Below, one piece after another: positions 1 to 7,713 of a stretch of DNA of 28,701 nucleotides. The stretch is from the NCBI GenBank assembly GCA_937899365.1, contig CALBPH010000503.1, forward strand, positions 1 through 28,701, given 5' to 3'. How positions within the stretch are numbered: the first letter of the stretch is position 1; every line of letters begins with the position of its first letter. Origin of the DNA: an uncultured Leptolyngbya sp. (GTDB lineage Bacteria > Cyanobacteriota > Cyanobacteriia > Phormidesmidales > Phormidesmidaceae). The translations under genes and the position numbers were made by a program. A model generated the notes under the pieces. That model was not told the origin of the DNA. It did not search any database and saw only the letters and a program-made list of their open reading frames with translations.

Positions 1-76
1 TCGCCGTGAACGTAATCTGATGTTGCGCTGAGGCAGCTCAAATGAGCGTTGATTCAAGCGATGGAATGCGTTTTTT

Positions 77-1411
77 TTACCCAACGAGTAGGTCTTCTTC
101 TGGGTAGTGAATTGTGGTGGGTCTGGGGTCACCCATTAAGGCGGACATGAGTAATAAAATCCCTACTCGGCCAATGTACATGGTGACAATAATGACCAGC
201 TGCCCCAGGGTGGATAGTTCTGAGGTGATACCTGTGGACAGTCCCACCGTTGCAAAGGCGGATACAGTCTCAAATAGCAGGTCGATAAACTCAATACCTG
301 GGTCCGTTAGCGATAGCAAAATAGTCACCATGACCACGGTCATAGCGGAAGCAACGACAACGCCAATTGCCTTGAGCACCCGTTTATCCGGGATTTCCCG
401 CTGATAGGCCAGCACTTCGTCTTCGCCCTTGAGTACGGTGCGGGTGCAGTTGAGCAAAATTCTGATGGTGGTGGTTTTGATGCCGCCACCCGTACTGCCA
501 GGGCTAGCGCCAATAAACATGAGTGCGATCGCAATAAATAGAGAGCTGGTCTCCATGGCCCCAATATCAATGGAGTTAAACCCAGCGGTACGCATAATCA
601 CCGACTGAAAACCCGCTTCCAATAGTTTCATATTTAGGGGTTCGTTCCCCAGGGTAGCCGGATTAAAAAATTCGACTGCAAAAAAGGCAAGGGTACCAAG
701 GGCTAGTAAAACAAAGGATGTGCTGGTAACCACCTTAAAGTGCAGCGAAAACACCTGGCATTTGCGTTGACGACGAATGCGATCGCGAACCCAAATAAAC
801 ATCTCCATAATCACCTGGTAGCCAATACCGCCAAGAATAACCAGCGCAGCAATCACCCCATTAATCCAAGGCGATCGGGCATATTGCACCAAGCTATCTG
901 CAAATAGGCTAAACCCAGCGTTATTAAACGCGCTGATGCTGTGAAAAAGCGAGAGCCATAAACTTCGACTCGTGCTGTAATCATTCGCAAAACGAGGCAT
1001 CAGCAAAAATACCCCACTGAGCTCAAAAATCAGTGTCATCGCAATAATGGACTTAATGAGCGATGCGGCAGACGACAGTTCCGCCGTATCCAACGACTGT
1101 TGAATTGCCAGCCGGTCTTTCAGCCCCAACCGTTTTCCCAGCAGCAGCAGTAAGAGGGTCGTTGCCGTCATATAGCCCAGACCCCCCAGCTGGATCAGTA
1201 ACAAAATAATGCCCTGACCCCCAGGAGAGAAATACGACCCCGTATCCACCACAATGAGGCCTGTGACACAAACGGCCGATGTCGCTGTAAAAAGAGCCAC
1301 AATTGGATTGTTCCACTCACCGCTAGCCGTTGCAAAGGGCAGCATGAGTAATAACGTACCAACGGTAATTACGGTCAAAAACCCAATACATACAGTTCTT
1401 GAAACGGTCAT
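77..1411 (-). CDS. ktrB: KtrB/TrkH-family potassium uptake channel subunit
   Basis: An integral membrane protein of the Trk/Ktr/HKT superfamily that forms the K+ (possibly Na+-coupled) translocation pore in the inner membrane. Four pore-loop filter segments are visible: SAVCVTGL near residue 48, SAFNNAGF near 163, MRTAGFNS near 275 and ATVGLSTG near 390, each with the conserved filter glycine. Hydrophobic helices fill the space between them. At 444 residues it has the length of KtrB rather than the longer TrkH, hence the symbol; the cytosolic KtrA partner is not in the window and could lie beyond position 1. The start is an ATG. The upstream co-directional gene is separated from it by a strong hairpin terminator, so it probably has its own promoter in 1412-1573. 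Family assignment is firm; KtrB versus another subgroup is inference. Confidence 0.9.
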   Translation of the reverse strand: MTVSRTVCIGFLTVITVGTLLLMLPFATASGEWNNPIVALFTATSAVCVTGLIVVDTGSYFSPGGQGIILLLIQLGGLGYMTATTLLLLLLGKRLGLKDRLAIQQSLDTAELSSAASLIKSIIAMTLIFELSGVFLLMPRFANDYSTSRSLWLSLFHSISAFNNAGFSLFADSLVQYARSPWINGVIAALVILGGIGYQVIMEMFIWVRDRIRRQRKCQVFSLHFKVVTSTSFVLLALGTLAFFAVEFFNPATLGNEPLNMKLLEAGFQSVIMRTAGFNSIDIGAMETSSLFIAIALMFIGASPGSTGGGIKTTTIRILLNCTRTVLKGEDEVLAYQREIPDKRVLKAIGVVVASAMTVVMVTILLSLTDPGIEFIDLLFETVSAFATVGLSTGITSELSTLGQLVIIVTMYIGRVGILLLMSALMGDPRPTTIHYPEEDLLVG

Positions 1412-1573
1412 CGGTGTTCTACTCGCATATCCTTACCCCAGCATGGCGCTTGCAGCTGTTAGAACGATCAGTGTATTGGCCCAATCTGTTGCACCGCTAC
1501 ATTACGTATCGGTCAATTTTAGGACGTTGTCTTCTATCAATGGAAATGAGTTTAATCCCTATGGGTACGATCT

Positions 1574-1618
1574 ATGAAAGAAGGGGGTTATTCCATCGGA
1601 ATAACCCCCTTCTTTCAT
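1574..1618 (-). terminator. 21-bp perfect hairpin terminator
   Basis: Arms 1574-1594 and 1598-1618 are perfectly complementary over 21 bp around a 3-base loop (ATC). The GGGGG/CCCCC core sits between T/A-rich ends, so on the minus strand the stem ends in a pyrimidine-rich TTCTTTCAT. It lies 59 bp after the stop of the SLH-protein gene and upstream of the potassium channel gene, so it most likely ends the former transcript and insulates the latter. The symmetrical form could also stop transcription from the other strand. Confidence 0.85.
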
Positions 1619-1676
1619 TTAAATGAGCTTTAGCTGGCAATTGCTCGCCCTAACCCCATGGTTTTGAACTGTTCGA

Positions 1677-2936
1677 CTAGCTAGCGCAATCTACCAGACG
1701 CACAACAGCGGTGGCCGCATAGTTACGCAGAGCGTCACTATTAGGGATAAATGCCGTACCCGACTCATTCACCGGGCTAGCAATACCGCAATAGCCTGAA
1801 AGATTAGAAATCACGTCAGCAGCCCAGTGGCCTTCGGTATCTGAGAAGGTGAAAGCTGCCTGTGTCGGTGTTAAGGCTGTGCCCTGCCCCAGAACGCGTT
1901 TGCGATATTCAGCTGCCCGACGTAGCACCGCCATCATTTCAGCGCGAGTCACTTCATCACCAGGGCGGAATGTCCCTTCTGGGTCGCCGCTGACAATGCC
2001 GCTCTGACTAGCAAACTGAATCTTAGCCGCGCTCCAGCGATTGCTTGCAACATCCGTAAAGGGAGAACTGGTCACCGCACTGGGTAGTGCAATGGAAATA
2101 TTATCTTGGGCATCTAATGCTTCAATCACCATGGACACCAACTGCTCACGGGTTAGGGCGGTACGGGGTCTGAAAGTCCCGTCCTCAAAGCCTGCAATAA
2201 AGCCAATTTCTACGGCCCGGCTAATCTGAGCTGCGTAGACATCGTTGGTGACATCGCGAAAGGCAATTGTGGTGGGTGGTTCTGTAGTGGGAGGCGTTAC
2301 CGGTGGCTCAGTGGCGATGGGACCACCTCCGGCTTCAACCAGAGCAGCCAACGTTGCATCGTTAGTTAGATAAAGATGACCCAGGGTGCGCCCTTCAAAG
2401 GAGCGACGAGTTAAACGCCAACCGGGGTTGAGAAAAATTTTAGTAAAGCCGTTCTCAGCTTTACCAAAGGTCCGACCCAACGTTAGCGGGGGAGAGTTGC
2501 GATAGGGATTGGTGGGGAAGGTGCTGGGCGTCGCAATTAGGAGATATTCACCCTCTTCTTCGTCAATTGCTAGGTTGAAACGACTACCCGCATCGCCATC
2601 ACCCGCGCGAATGGAGTAACCATTGCTGTCGGTGCTGCGTCCGCAAATGCCACTAAAGTCAAAGTTCAATAGCAGTGGCTCAATCTGGGTAGGTTGTGAT
2701 CCTGCCTCGCCCCAACATTGCTGAGCATCGGTCTTTTGTTCGATGATCATAAATTCTGGCCGACCCAGTAGACCTCCACCAGGAGCCGCTACCAGGACAA
2801 AGTCCTCTTGATTGGCTTCTATGTTGTCAAAGGATTGGGCATCTACGCGGGTAGTAGCGCCAAACATCGTCAGGGTGGCTGCGGTGGCGGCAGCAATTGC
2901 TAAGCGTAGTGGTTTCATTGTGTTGTTCTTTTGCAT
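1677..2936 (-). CDS. Exported DUF3747 protein with three S-layer homology (SLH) repeats
   Basis: A secreted cell-surface protein. The N-terminus has a positively charged start, an Ala/Leu-rich core at about residues 10-28 and a likely signal peptidase site after VDA (residue 33). Residues about 35-205 look like the cyanobacterial DUF3747 domain, whose function is unknown. A Pro/Thr-rich linker follows (about 206-222). Then come three SLH repeats of about 55 residues: FRDVTNDVYAA..., FTDVASNRWSA... and FSDTEGHWAAD..., the first two with the typical GF.DGTFRP / GDPEGTFRP turns. SLH repeats bind secondary cell-wall polymer or peptidoglycan, so the protein is probably wall-anchored. ATGs at 2936 and 2918 (MKPLRL) are both possible starts; neither has a clear ribosome binding site. 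The gene is divergent from the pentapeptide gene and ends at a strong terminator. Confidence 0.88.
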   Translation of the reverse strand: MQKNNTMKPLRLAIAAATAATLTMFGATTRVDAQSFDNIEANQEDFVLVAAPGGGLLGRPEFMIIEQKTDAQQCWGEAGSQPTQIEPLLLNFDFSGICGRSTDSNGYSIRAGDGDAGSRFNLAIDEEEGEYLLIATPSTFPTNPYRNSPPLTLGRTFGKAENGFTKIFLNPGWRLTRRSFEGRTLGHLYLTNDATLAALVEAGGGPIATEPPVTPPTTEPPTTIAFRDVTNDVYAAQISRAVEIGFIAGFEDGTFRPRTALTREQLVSMVIEALDAQDNISIALPSAVTSSPFTDVASNRWSAAKIQFASQSGIVSGDPEGTFRPGDEVTRAEMMAVLRRAAEYRKRVLGQGTALTPTQAAFTFSDTEGHWAADVISNLSGYCGIASPVNESGTAFIPNSDALRNYAATAVVRLVDCAS

Positions 2937-3279
2937 TGAACTATAGAGCAGGACCTGAATTGACTATGGCTTAATAGACCCAGGGATGTGACAGTACAGT
3001 AATTTTTCTTGATGGAAGCGTTAGTTTAGATACCTTAGGCGTTGGCTTAAGTATCTGTACCCTAGGGCCTACTCTTTATGCCAAAACTTCTATTACCGTT
3101 GCTGAGTTAAGGGGATACACCGTTCGCTTAGAAATTCCATACCTCTACATCTTGTAAATAAAATCACCCTGAGGCTTCGCAACGCCCTTTTATTTTTTTT
3201 AGAGTGATCGAGGGCAGGGGCTTGCCGCCTTCGTGGTGAATTTGACACGATAGAGGTGTTTTGGAAGACCCGTTAGAGG
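2937..3279. other. Divergent intergenic region, no gene supported
   Basis: This region separates the SLH gene (minus) from the pentapeptide gene (plus) and must carry both promoters, but I find no well-spaced -35/-10 pair. At 3163-3208 there is an imperfect inverted repeat (ATCACCCT at 3163-3170 against AGAGTGAT at 3201-3208, 7 of 8 matching). Inside or overlapping it are AAATAAAA (3156-3163) and TTTTATTT (3188-3195), and an eight-T run follows at 3193-3200. This resembles a terminator or leader structure on the plus strand, although no gene precedes it. Confidence 0.4.
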
Positions 3280-3288
3280 ATGCAACCC

Positions 3289-3927
3289 ATGGTTCAAGGA
3301 ATAACCCAGTGGTTACGGCACTGCGGTGGCAGTCCGGTCGCTTTGCCAGTCGTCACAGCATTTACCCTAGTCTTGCTCCACGCATCTACGGCTCAAGCTG
3401 TGGATGATGCTGACCTCAAACGTTTGATTGAGACCAATGAATGTCCAGGCTGTGACCTGCGGCAAGCAGATTTGCGACGGTTGGATCTCTCGGGTGCCAA
3501 TCTAGAAGGTGCCAACCTGGAAGAAGCCAACTTTTTCTATGCCGTTTTAGATGGCGCTAATCTCTCAGGCGCTGACCTGCGCTCGACAAATTTGTCTTAT
3601 GTCAGGGCGCTGACTCTGGTGAGTGATATTACTGATAGTCAGGGGGAACTAATTGAGTTTCCGGCTAAATTTGTGGGAGCAGATTTGACGGGCGCACTGC
3701 TCAACTATGGTGATTTCTCCGGTGCAGATATGACGGAGGCAAATTTTTTTGAAGCATTTATTGATAAAACTCAGTTTGTGGGCTCCCAGCTACAGCGCAC
3801 GAATTTTGAATCCACGTTTGTCCACGACATTGACCTCAGGGGAGCCAACCTCTGTGGTTCTACCTACTGGGGGGGCAATGATTACAGACGGGCTTGTAAT
3901 GTTCCGGTGACTGATTTAGAGCTGTAG
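3289..3927 (+). CDS. Exported pentapeptide-repeat protein
   Basis: A periplasmic or lumenal right-handed beta-helix protein of unknown function. The N-terminus is a signal peptide: hydrophobic stretch VVTAFTLVLL, then cleavage after AQA, about residue 37 from this start. The mature start LIETNECPGC is a Cys-containing cap seen before the repeats in many cyanobacterial members. Pentapeptide A(D/N)LxX repeats run in two blocks (ANLEGANLEEANF..., then GADLTGALL...GADMTEANF), separated by a non-repeat loop with SDITDSQGELIEF. It ends in ANLCGSTYW. An in-frame ATG lies at 3280, but the AGAGG at 3275-3279 abuts it directly, whereas it sits 9 bases from the ATG at 3289, so I prefer the latter. Divergent from the SLH gene. 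Family certain; role unknown. Confidence 0.85.
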   Translation: MVQGITQWLRHCGGSPVALPVVTAFTLVLLHASTAQAVDDADLKRLIETNECPGCDLRQADLRRLDLSGANLEGANLEEANFFYAVLDGANLSGADLRSTNLSYVRALTLVSDITDSQGELIEFPAKFVGADLTGALLNYGDFSGADMTEANFFEAFIDKTQFVGSQLQRTNFESTFVHDIDLRGANLCGSTYWGGNDYRRACNVPVTDLEL

Positions 3928-3965
3928 TTTCCCCACGTATGCCCCATAGATAAGTGGGCATGTGT

Positions 3966-4039
3966 ATGAGTTTTGAGTAGTTCATGCCCAATGGACGAGT
4001 GCCCACCAACTTGAGCATTACTGATGACTCAAAACTCAT
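3966..4039. repeat. Inverted repeat between convergent genes
   Basis: A perfect 13-bp inverted repeat, ATGAGTTTTGAGT at 3966-3978 and its complement at 4027-4039, encloses 48 bases. A second, interleaved pair is GTGGGCA at 3954-3960 with TGCCCAC at 4000-4006. It lies between the stops of the pentapeptide gene (plus) and the DUF2470 gene (minus), so a bidirectional transcription stop is the simplest reading. There is no long T run outside the stem, and no target-site duplication that would suggest a small mobile element. Confidence 0.5.
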
Positions 4040-4047
4040 GGCTGGCT

Positions 4048-4329
4048 TTAGCTAGGCTGCTTTACCTGCTTTAGCATGTCGACTAGCACATGGTGAGCGT
4101 CCTTGGCGTCAACCAAGGGACGTTCAAAGCTGATACGTACGATGGTATTTTGACCGTCAACGATGGCGTCTAGGTCCATGCCATCAGTGTCGATAGCTTT
4201 CATGGTGGCAGCAGTGGCGGTGATGGCATCGCCAAATTTCTGGGCGTAGAGTAGTACTGCGTCAGCGTGGTCGTCATTCATATGTTTGCAGATGCGATCG
4301 CTAACAGCTGGAGTGATGGTATCAGCCAT
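4048..4329 (-). CDS. Stand-alone DUF2470 domain protein
   Basis: A 93-residue cytosolic protein that consists almost wholly of one DUF2470 domain. The family signature is visible as ICKHMNDDHADAVLLYA near residues 13-29, followed by DTDGMDLDAI and a closing FERPLVDAKDAHHVLVDML. In larger proteins this domain follows a flavin-binding split-barrel (heme-utilisation or pyridoxamine-phosphate-oxidase-like) domain; here that partner is absent. The HMNDDH motif resembles the heme-contact end of HugZ-type proteins, so a heme or tetrapyrrole link is possible but unproven. The start is the ATG at 4329. A HIP1 site lies inside the gene (4294-4301). It converges on the pentapeptide gene. Confidence 0.82.
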   Translation of the reverse strand: MADTITPAVSDRICKHMNDDHADAVLLYAQKFGDAITATAATMKAIDTDGMDLDAIVDGQNTIVRISFERPLVDAKDAHHVLVDMLKQVKQPS

Positions 4330-4450
4330 AGAATTTTCCTACAAAATTTCGTACACTACTGTTCTAAATCATAGGCTGGGCTGTGGCACGATTTTTCTAA
4401 TGCAGTAATGTGTGCCATTAGTCTAAACCTGTTCTGTCGGGCTCAGTCAG

Positions 4451-4846
4451 TTGATAGTATCCTCCCAGCCTCCCATCGGTGAGCATCCCTGGCCTACGGG
4501 GCATATTTTTCAAAGCCCTGGTGCCCATTTGACATATCGTGTTAGCGGGCCCTGTTGTCGACTATTTGATCGCGAGCAGCTGCCTTGGCCCTGTTGTCGC
4601 CTGCAGTGGCGGGGAAAGGAACCGAGCTGGCGACGGATTGGCCGCCGATTTATCGTTGATTTATCTACTAAGCGTCACCCATCTTACTGTGTTGAAATTG
4701 TCGGCCAGGGGTATCGCGCCCAGCCTATTGTGATTACCCTGTATACCCACACATTTTCCCGTGAAATGCAGGCATGGTGGCATACCAAACGCCTCTATTT
4801 AGAAGCATCTGCTGAGGTAACTCAGACGATGACTATGGGAGGCTAG
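4451..4846 (+). CDS. Unrecognised 131-residue protein
   Basis: I do not recognise this family. The ORF starts with TTG and has no internal Met until residue 106, so the start is uncertain. The C-terminal half (from about residue 55, LQWRGKEPSWRRIGRRF) looks properly coding: alternating hydrophobic segments such as RFIVDLSTK, YCVEIVGQGYR and PIVITLYTHTF, then a Trp-rich MQAWWHTKRLYLEA. The N-terminal half is less protein-like and contains PCCRL twice, 13 residues apart, caused by a 13-base direct repeat (4548-4560 and 4587-4599). No signal peptide or membrane helix. It lies 69 bases before the 2Fe-2S ferredoxin on the same strand and could be co-transcribed with it. The strongest alternative is that only the distal part is a real, shorter or degraded gene. 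Confidence 0.5.
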   Translation: MIVSSQPPIGEHPWPTGHIFQSPGAHLTYRVSGPCCRLFDREQLPWPCCRLQWRGKEPSWRRIGRRFIVDLSTKRHPSYCVEIVGQGYRAQPIVITLYTHTFSREMQAWWHTKRLYLEASAEVTQTMTMGG

Positions 4847-4915
4847 CACCTGCCTCTAGAATTCTTGCGATAGGATTATGACTGTTTCTTGTCAATTCAA
4901 ATCAACGGACATTCT

Positions 4916-5158
4916 ATGAGTGTTGAGGTTCGTTTTCTGCCTGACAATGTCACGGTGTCGGCAGCCCCAGGAGAGCCCATTTTGCAAGTGGCTGAGCGAG
5001 CGGGAGTCAGTATCCCCACTGGCTGCCTGATGGGGTCATGTCATGCGTGTGAGGTTGAAATTGAGGGGCAAGAGGATCCTATTTGTGCATGTATTTCTGC
5101 GGTACCCGAAACCCAGTCTCCCTATGTGATTAACCTGTATGTCGACCCAACCTGGTAA
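4916..5158 (+). CDS. Small 2Fe-2S ferredoxin
   Basis: A soluble electron-transfer protein of 80 residues with one 2Fe-2S cluster. Cluster ligands are Cys37, Cys42, Cys45 (CLMGSCHAC, the C-x4-C-x2-C pattern of plant-type ferredoxins) and Cys57 or Cys59 in ICACI. The fourth ligand comes only about 11 residues after the third, much closer than the roughly 29-residue gap of photosynthetic PetF, so this is not the main photosynthetic ferredoxin. The beta-grasp fold is indicated by VEVRFLPDNVTVSA at the start and VINLYVDPTW at the end. An in-frame TTG at 4889 would add nine residues; the ATG at 4916 is preferred because GGA sits 6 bases upstream and the domain begins there. Redox partner unknown. 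Confidence 0.85.
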   Translation: MSVEVRFLPDNVTVSAAPGEPILQVAERAGVSIPTGCLMGSCHACEVEIEGQEDPICACISAVPETQSPYVINLYVDPTW

Positions 5159-5255
5159 TCAGTAATCGGGGACAGGCTGGTTAGTTGACCCTATGTCATA
5201 AACATGTCCCTTCAGGCGAGGTATTGATTGGTAGGGTACGCGTTGTTTGATGGGT

Positions 5256-6455
5256 TTAGTTGGCTGCTAACTCTTCCGAAGGCTGTTCTAAAATCACTGC
5301 CTCGTAAGGAATTACTCCTAGCTTTTCACTGCCCAGACACTGAGCTGCGGCCTTAGATAAATCTAGAGATCGTTTCCCGATATAAGGCCCTCGGTCGTTG
5401 ATGCGGACGACGACCGAGCGATTGTTCTTTAGATTGCGTACCTGTAGAACCGTATTAAACGGTAAGGATTTGTGGGCAGCCGTCAGAGTGTTTTGGTCAA
5501 ACGTTTCTCCATTGGCGGTTAGACGTCCGTGAAAATAGGGCCCATACCAAGATGCAAGGCCATTGAGCTGTTGATCAGAGGGTTGAAACCCCTTGAGCAT
5601 GACTTGAACATCGCCAGCGTCTAAAGGAGGAGCTCCCATCACCTGGCGTAAATGGTCGCTCCAGGTGATGGCGGCCCACTCGCTGCTGATTTCAGGTTGA
5701 TGCCCAGAGGCAATATTGCTGTCGGCCCCAGGTTGATGCGTCACCTGTACTAGTACCTCGCTACTTAAGCGAATGGCGGGCTGTTCACCGCCCAAAATGG
5801 GGGTAATCTCATGGGGAATAAGTTCTTTAGACAGCAGTATTGCTTGGAAAAACTCTACGGCTTTGTCAGGACTATTGATGTCACTCGCTTCACCAATGAC
5901 CGTACCTTGGCGCAAAATTTGAAACGTTGTAATGCCCTGAGTATGCTCAGGAGGTGCATCCAAACATTGATTTAAATGCTCGCTTAACCCAGCTGGAGTG
6001 GGCTTAGCCAGATCTGTAACTACAGGTTGTAAATTACTAACGGCTGCTTTATCAGCACTATCTGATGCCGTTGCCTTTAGGGGCGGTATTGCATTTTCAG
6101 GTGGGGATGTGGCAAGCGAAGGCTTGGCATCCGAAGATTCAGACGGAGCATTGAGCTGCAACGGTAGAGAAAAAATCGTCTCTAAGGAGTCTGCTGCATC
6201 GGCTAGGTCGAGTGGTTCTAGCAGCTGAAAAGAGTTCTGAGAAAATAAGGTCTGATTTGAGAGTTCGGTCGATTCTAGATCTGCGGCTGTTATATCTGGG
6301 CTGGCACTGACTGGTGTTGGCAGTGCGGCTAAAGCGCTTAATAAAGCTAAAGAAATCGTCGATTTGGATAAAGATAGTGGATTGGTATTGCTCACACTGT
6401 TAATAACTGTGGGAGCTGAGGAGACGGTTACTTCCAGAACCGGTACATCAAACAT
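5256..6455 (-). CDS. rlpA: RlpA-family septal ring lytic transglycosylase
   Basis: A periplasmic enzyme that cleaves peptidoglycan glycan strands, preferring stretches lacking stem peptides in characterised homologues. The C-terminal double-psi beta-barrel (about residues 297-392) is clear: LASWYGPYFHGR, then GETFDQNTLTAAHKSLPF, VVVRINDRGPY and SLDLSKAAA. Glu317, Asp320 and His328 match the catalytic positions described for RlpA. A hydrophobic stretch at 32-47 followed by VSA (about residue 51) looks like a signal peptide with an unusually long leading tail; no lipobox Cys is seen, so it may be soluble. About 240 residues of low-complexity and poorly conserved sequence precede the barrel, and no SPOR domain is present. 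Divergent from the M28 peptidase with a long upstream region. Confidence 0.88.
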   Translation of the reverse strand: MFDVPVLEVTVSSAPTVINSVSNTNPLSLSKSTISLALLSALAALPTPVSASPDITAADLESTELSNQTLFSQNSFQLLEPLDLADAADSLETIFSLPLQLNAPSESSDAKPSLATSPPENAIPPLKATASDSADKAAVSNLQPVVTDLAKPTPAGLSEHLNQCLDAPPEHTQGITTFQILRQGTVIGEASDINSPDKAVEFFQAILLSKELIPHEITPILGGEQPAIRLSSEVLVQVTHQPGADSNIASGHQPEISSEWAAITWSDHLRQVMGAPPLDAGDVQVMLKGFQPSDQQLNGLASWYGPYFHGRLTANGETFDQNTLTAAHKSLPFNTVLQVRNLKNNRSVVVRINDRGPYIGKRSLDLSKAAAQCLGSEKLGVIPYEAVILEQPSEELAAN

Positions 6456-6844
6456 AGATGAACTGACAGATGAACACTTTGGTCAAAAAGCAACTCCCAG
6501 CCAAATTTTGAAATCGTAATCTCAAAACTTTTGATGGTAGCTGCTGCCAGAAGAGGAAAATAACGCTGGTGTCTGGCTCAGATGTTGTATCTAAAATCAC
6601 AATCTCCTAAGTATACAGTCTGTTCTAAGCATTGATAGGTTCTGTCAGCAGTTCCTAAACTGCTTAGAGACTCGGGCTAGTGAAATCTAATGGGTAAACA
6701 CTAGAAGGTATAAGCCGTTGCCGGGGAATAAGATGTTTGTACTTTGAGATCGCTAATAAGTAAAAATAATCTTTTGGCCAGAAAAAATACTTGATAGTGA
6801 TAGCGTTCATCTATAAACCCTGATGACTGTCACCGCAGGCTCAT
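6456..6844. other. Long divergent upstream region with a small nested hairpin
   Basis: The 389 bases between rlpA (minus) and the M28 peptidase gene (plus) carry no supported gene. At 6647-6664 there is a 7-bp hairpin (AGCAGTT/AACTGCT, loop CCTA). An overlapping alternative pair, TCTAAGC at 6624-6630 with GCTTAGA at 6662-6668, shares bases with it, so the two stems cannot both form fully. I find no convincing promoter; TTGATA (6791-6796) and TATAAA (6812-6817) are only 15 bases apart. Confidence 0.4.
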
Positions 6845-7687
6845 ATGGTTAATGACACGCTCAAAAACCGTTTAGTTTCCCATCTACAGGAGTTGATTCG
6901 TGAGAGAGACCCTTACATAGCCACCTACGGACATTATTACGTTCAGCGTTATATTCAGTCACAGTTAGAGCAGTGGGGGGCTGTTGTACCCATGGCCTTT
7001 GGTAATCGGGGTCGGGAGCATTACAACCTCTGTCTTAGTCTTCCCGGTCGGCAAGCATTGGCACCTGTGGTGATCGGGGCTCATTATGATGCGGTGCCTG
7101 GGTGCCCTGGTGCTGATGATAATGCCACGGGGGTAGCCGTGTTGTTAGAGCTGGCGCGACTATTTTCAGCGCAACCACCAAGACGGCCTGTGCGGTTAGT
7201 GGCGTTTGACTTAGAAGAATATGGTCTAGTGGGTAGCCGTGCCTATGTGCAGACACTTCAAGGTGAGCCCGTTCACCTGATGCTATCGCTTGAAATGCTG
7301 GGGTACTGTGCTAGCCAATCATCGCCTGGTCAGACCTACCCGGTGGCTGGTATGGATAATATCTATCCCAAGACGGCGGATTTTATTGCTCTGATTGGTA
7401 ACTGGCAGACGATACCCATGCTGTGGCGATTTAATCGTGCTTTTAGTGGGGCTGGTGTTGGCTGTGCCTGTTTACCCATGGTCAATTACGGACGTCCCTT
7501 ACCGGCTACTCGACGCAGCGACCATGCCCCTTTTTGGGATGAAGGTTACAACGCAATTATGGTGACGGATACGGCTGATTTACGAAATCCACATTACCAT
7601 CGCGCAACCGATACCCTGGATACGCTGAATCTAGATTTTCTGACCAGGGTTTGTCTGGGTTTGGGGCAAGGGATATCTCAGCTGTGA
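6845..7687 (+). CDS. M28-family zinc metallopeptidase
   Basis: A di-zinc aminopeptidase-like enzyme. The five metal-binding positions of family M28 can be placed: His80 in GAHYDA, Asp91 in GADDNATG (bridging), Glu125 in DLEEYG with Glu124 as general base, Glu150 in LSLEMLG, and His252 in HYHRATDT. Further typical signatures are SDHAPFW (225-231) and the closing DTLDTLN. At 280 residues it is a single catalytic domain with no protease-associated insert. No signal peptide is visible, so it is probably cytoplasmic. Substrate cannot be read from sequence: M28 includes aminopeptidases, glutamate carboxypeptidases and glutaminyl cyclases. The start is the ATG at 6845. It converges on sbcD with 26 bases between stops. 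Confidence 0.88.
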   Translation: MVNDTLKNRLVSHLQELIRERDPYIATYGHYYVQRYIQSQLEQWGAVVPMAFGNRGREHYNLCLSLPGRQALAPVVIGAHYDAVPGCPGADDNATGVAVLLELARLFSAQPPRRPVRLVAFDLEEYGLVGSRAYVQTLQGEPVHLMLSLEMLGYCASQSSPGQTYPVAGMDNIYPKTADFIALIGNWQTIPMLWRFNRAFSGAGVGCACLPMVNYGRPLPATRRSDHAPFWDEGYNAIMVTDTADLRNPHYHRATDTLDTLNLDFLTRVCLGLGQGISQL

Positions 7688-7713
7688 CAGTGTGGCAGTA
7701 GCTTTTATAAGAC

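Noticed and set aside
1..76. Partial gene or terminator at the left edge
   Set aside because: Only a short GCTCA/TGAGC palindrome (36-47) and an eight-T run at 71-78 that ends inside the ktrB stop codon; neither forms a convincing terminator, and no coding frame is supported in 76 bases.
2978..3157. Open frame of 59 codons before TAA at 3155, ending ...ELRGYTVRLEIPYLYIL
   Set aside because: No ATG, GTG or TTG start in frame, no ribosome binding site and no recognised family. Could be a gene remnant, but the sequence alone does not support it.
3954..4039. Small non-autonomous mobile element
   Set aside because: Inverted repeats are present but there is no target duplication, no internal similarity to a transposon and no second copy in the window.
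6791..6817. TTGATA and TATAAA as a promoter for the M28 peptidase
   Set aside because: Spacing is only 15 bases and both hexamers are imperfect; kept as a note, not a feature.
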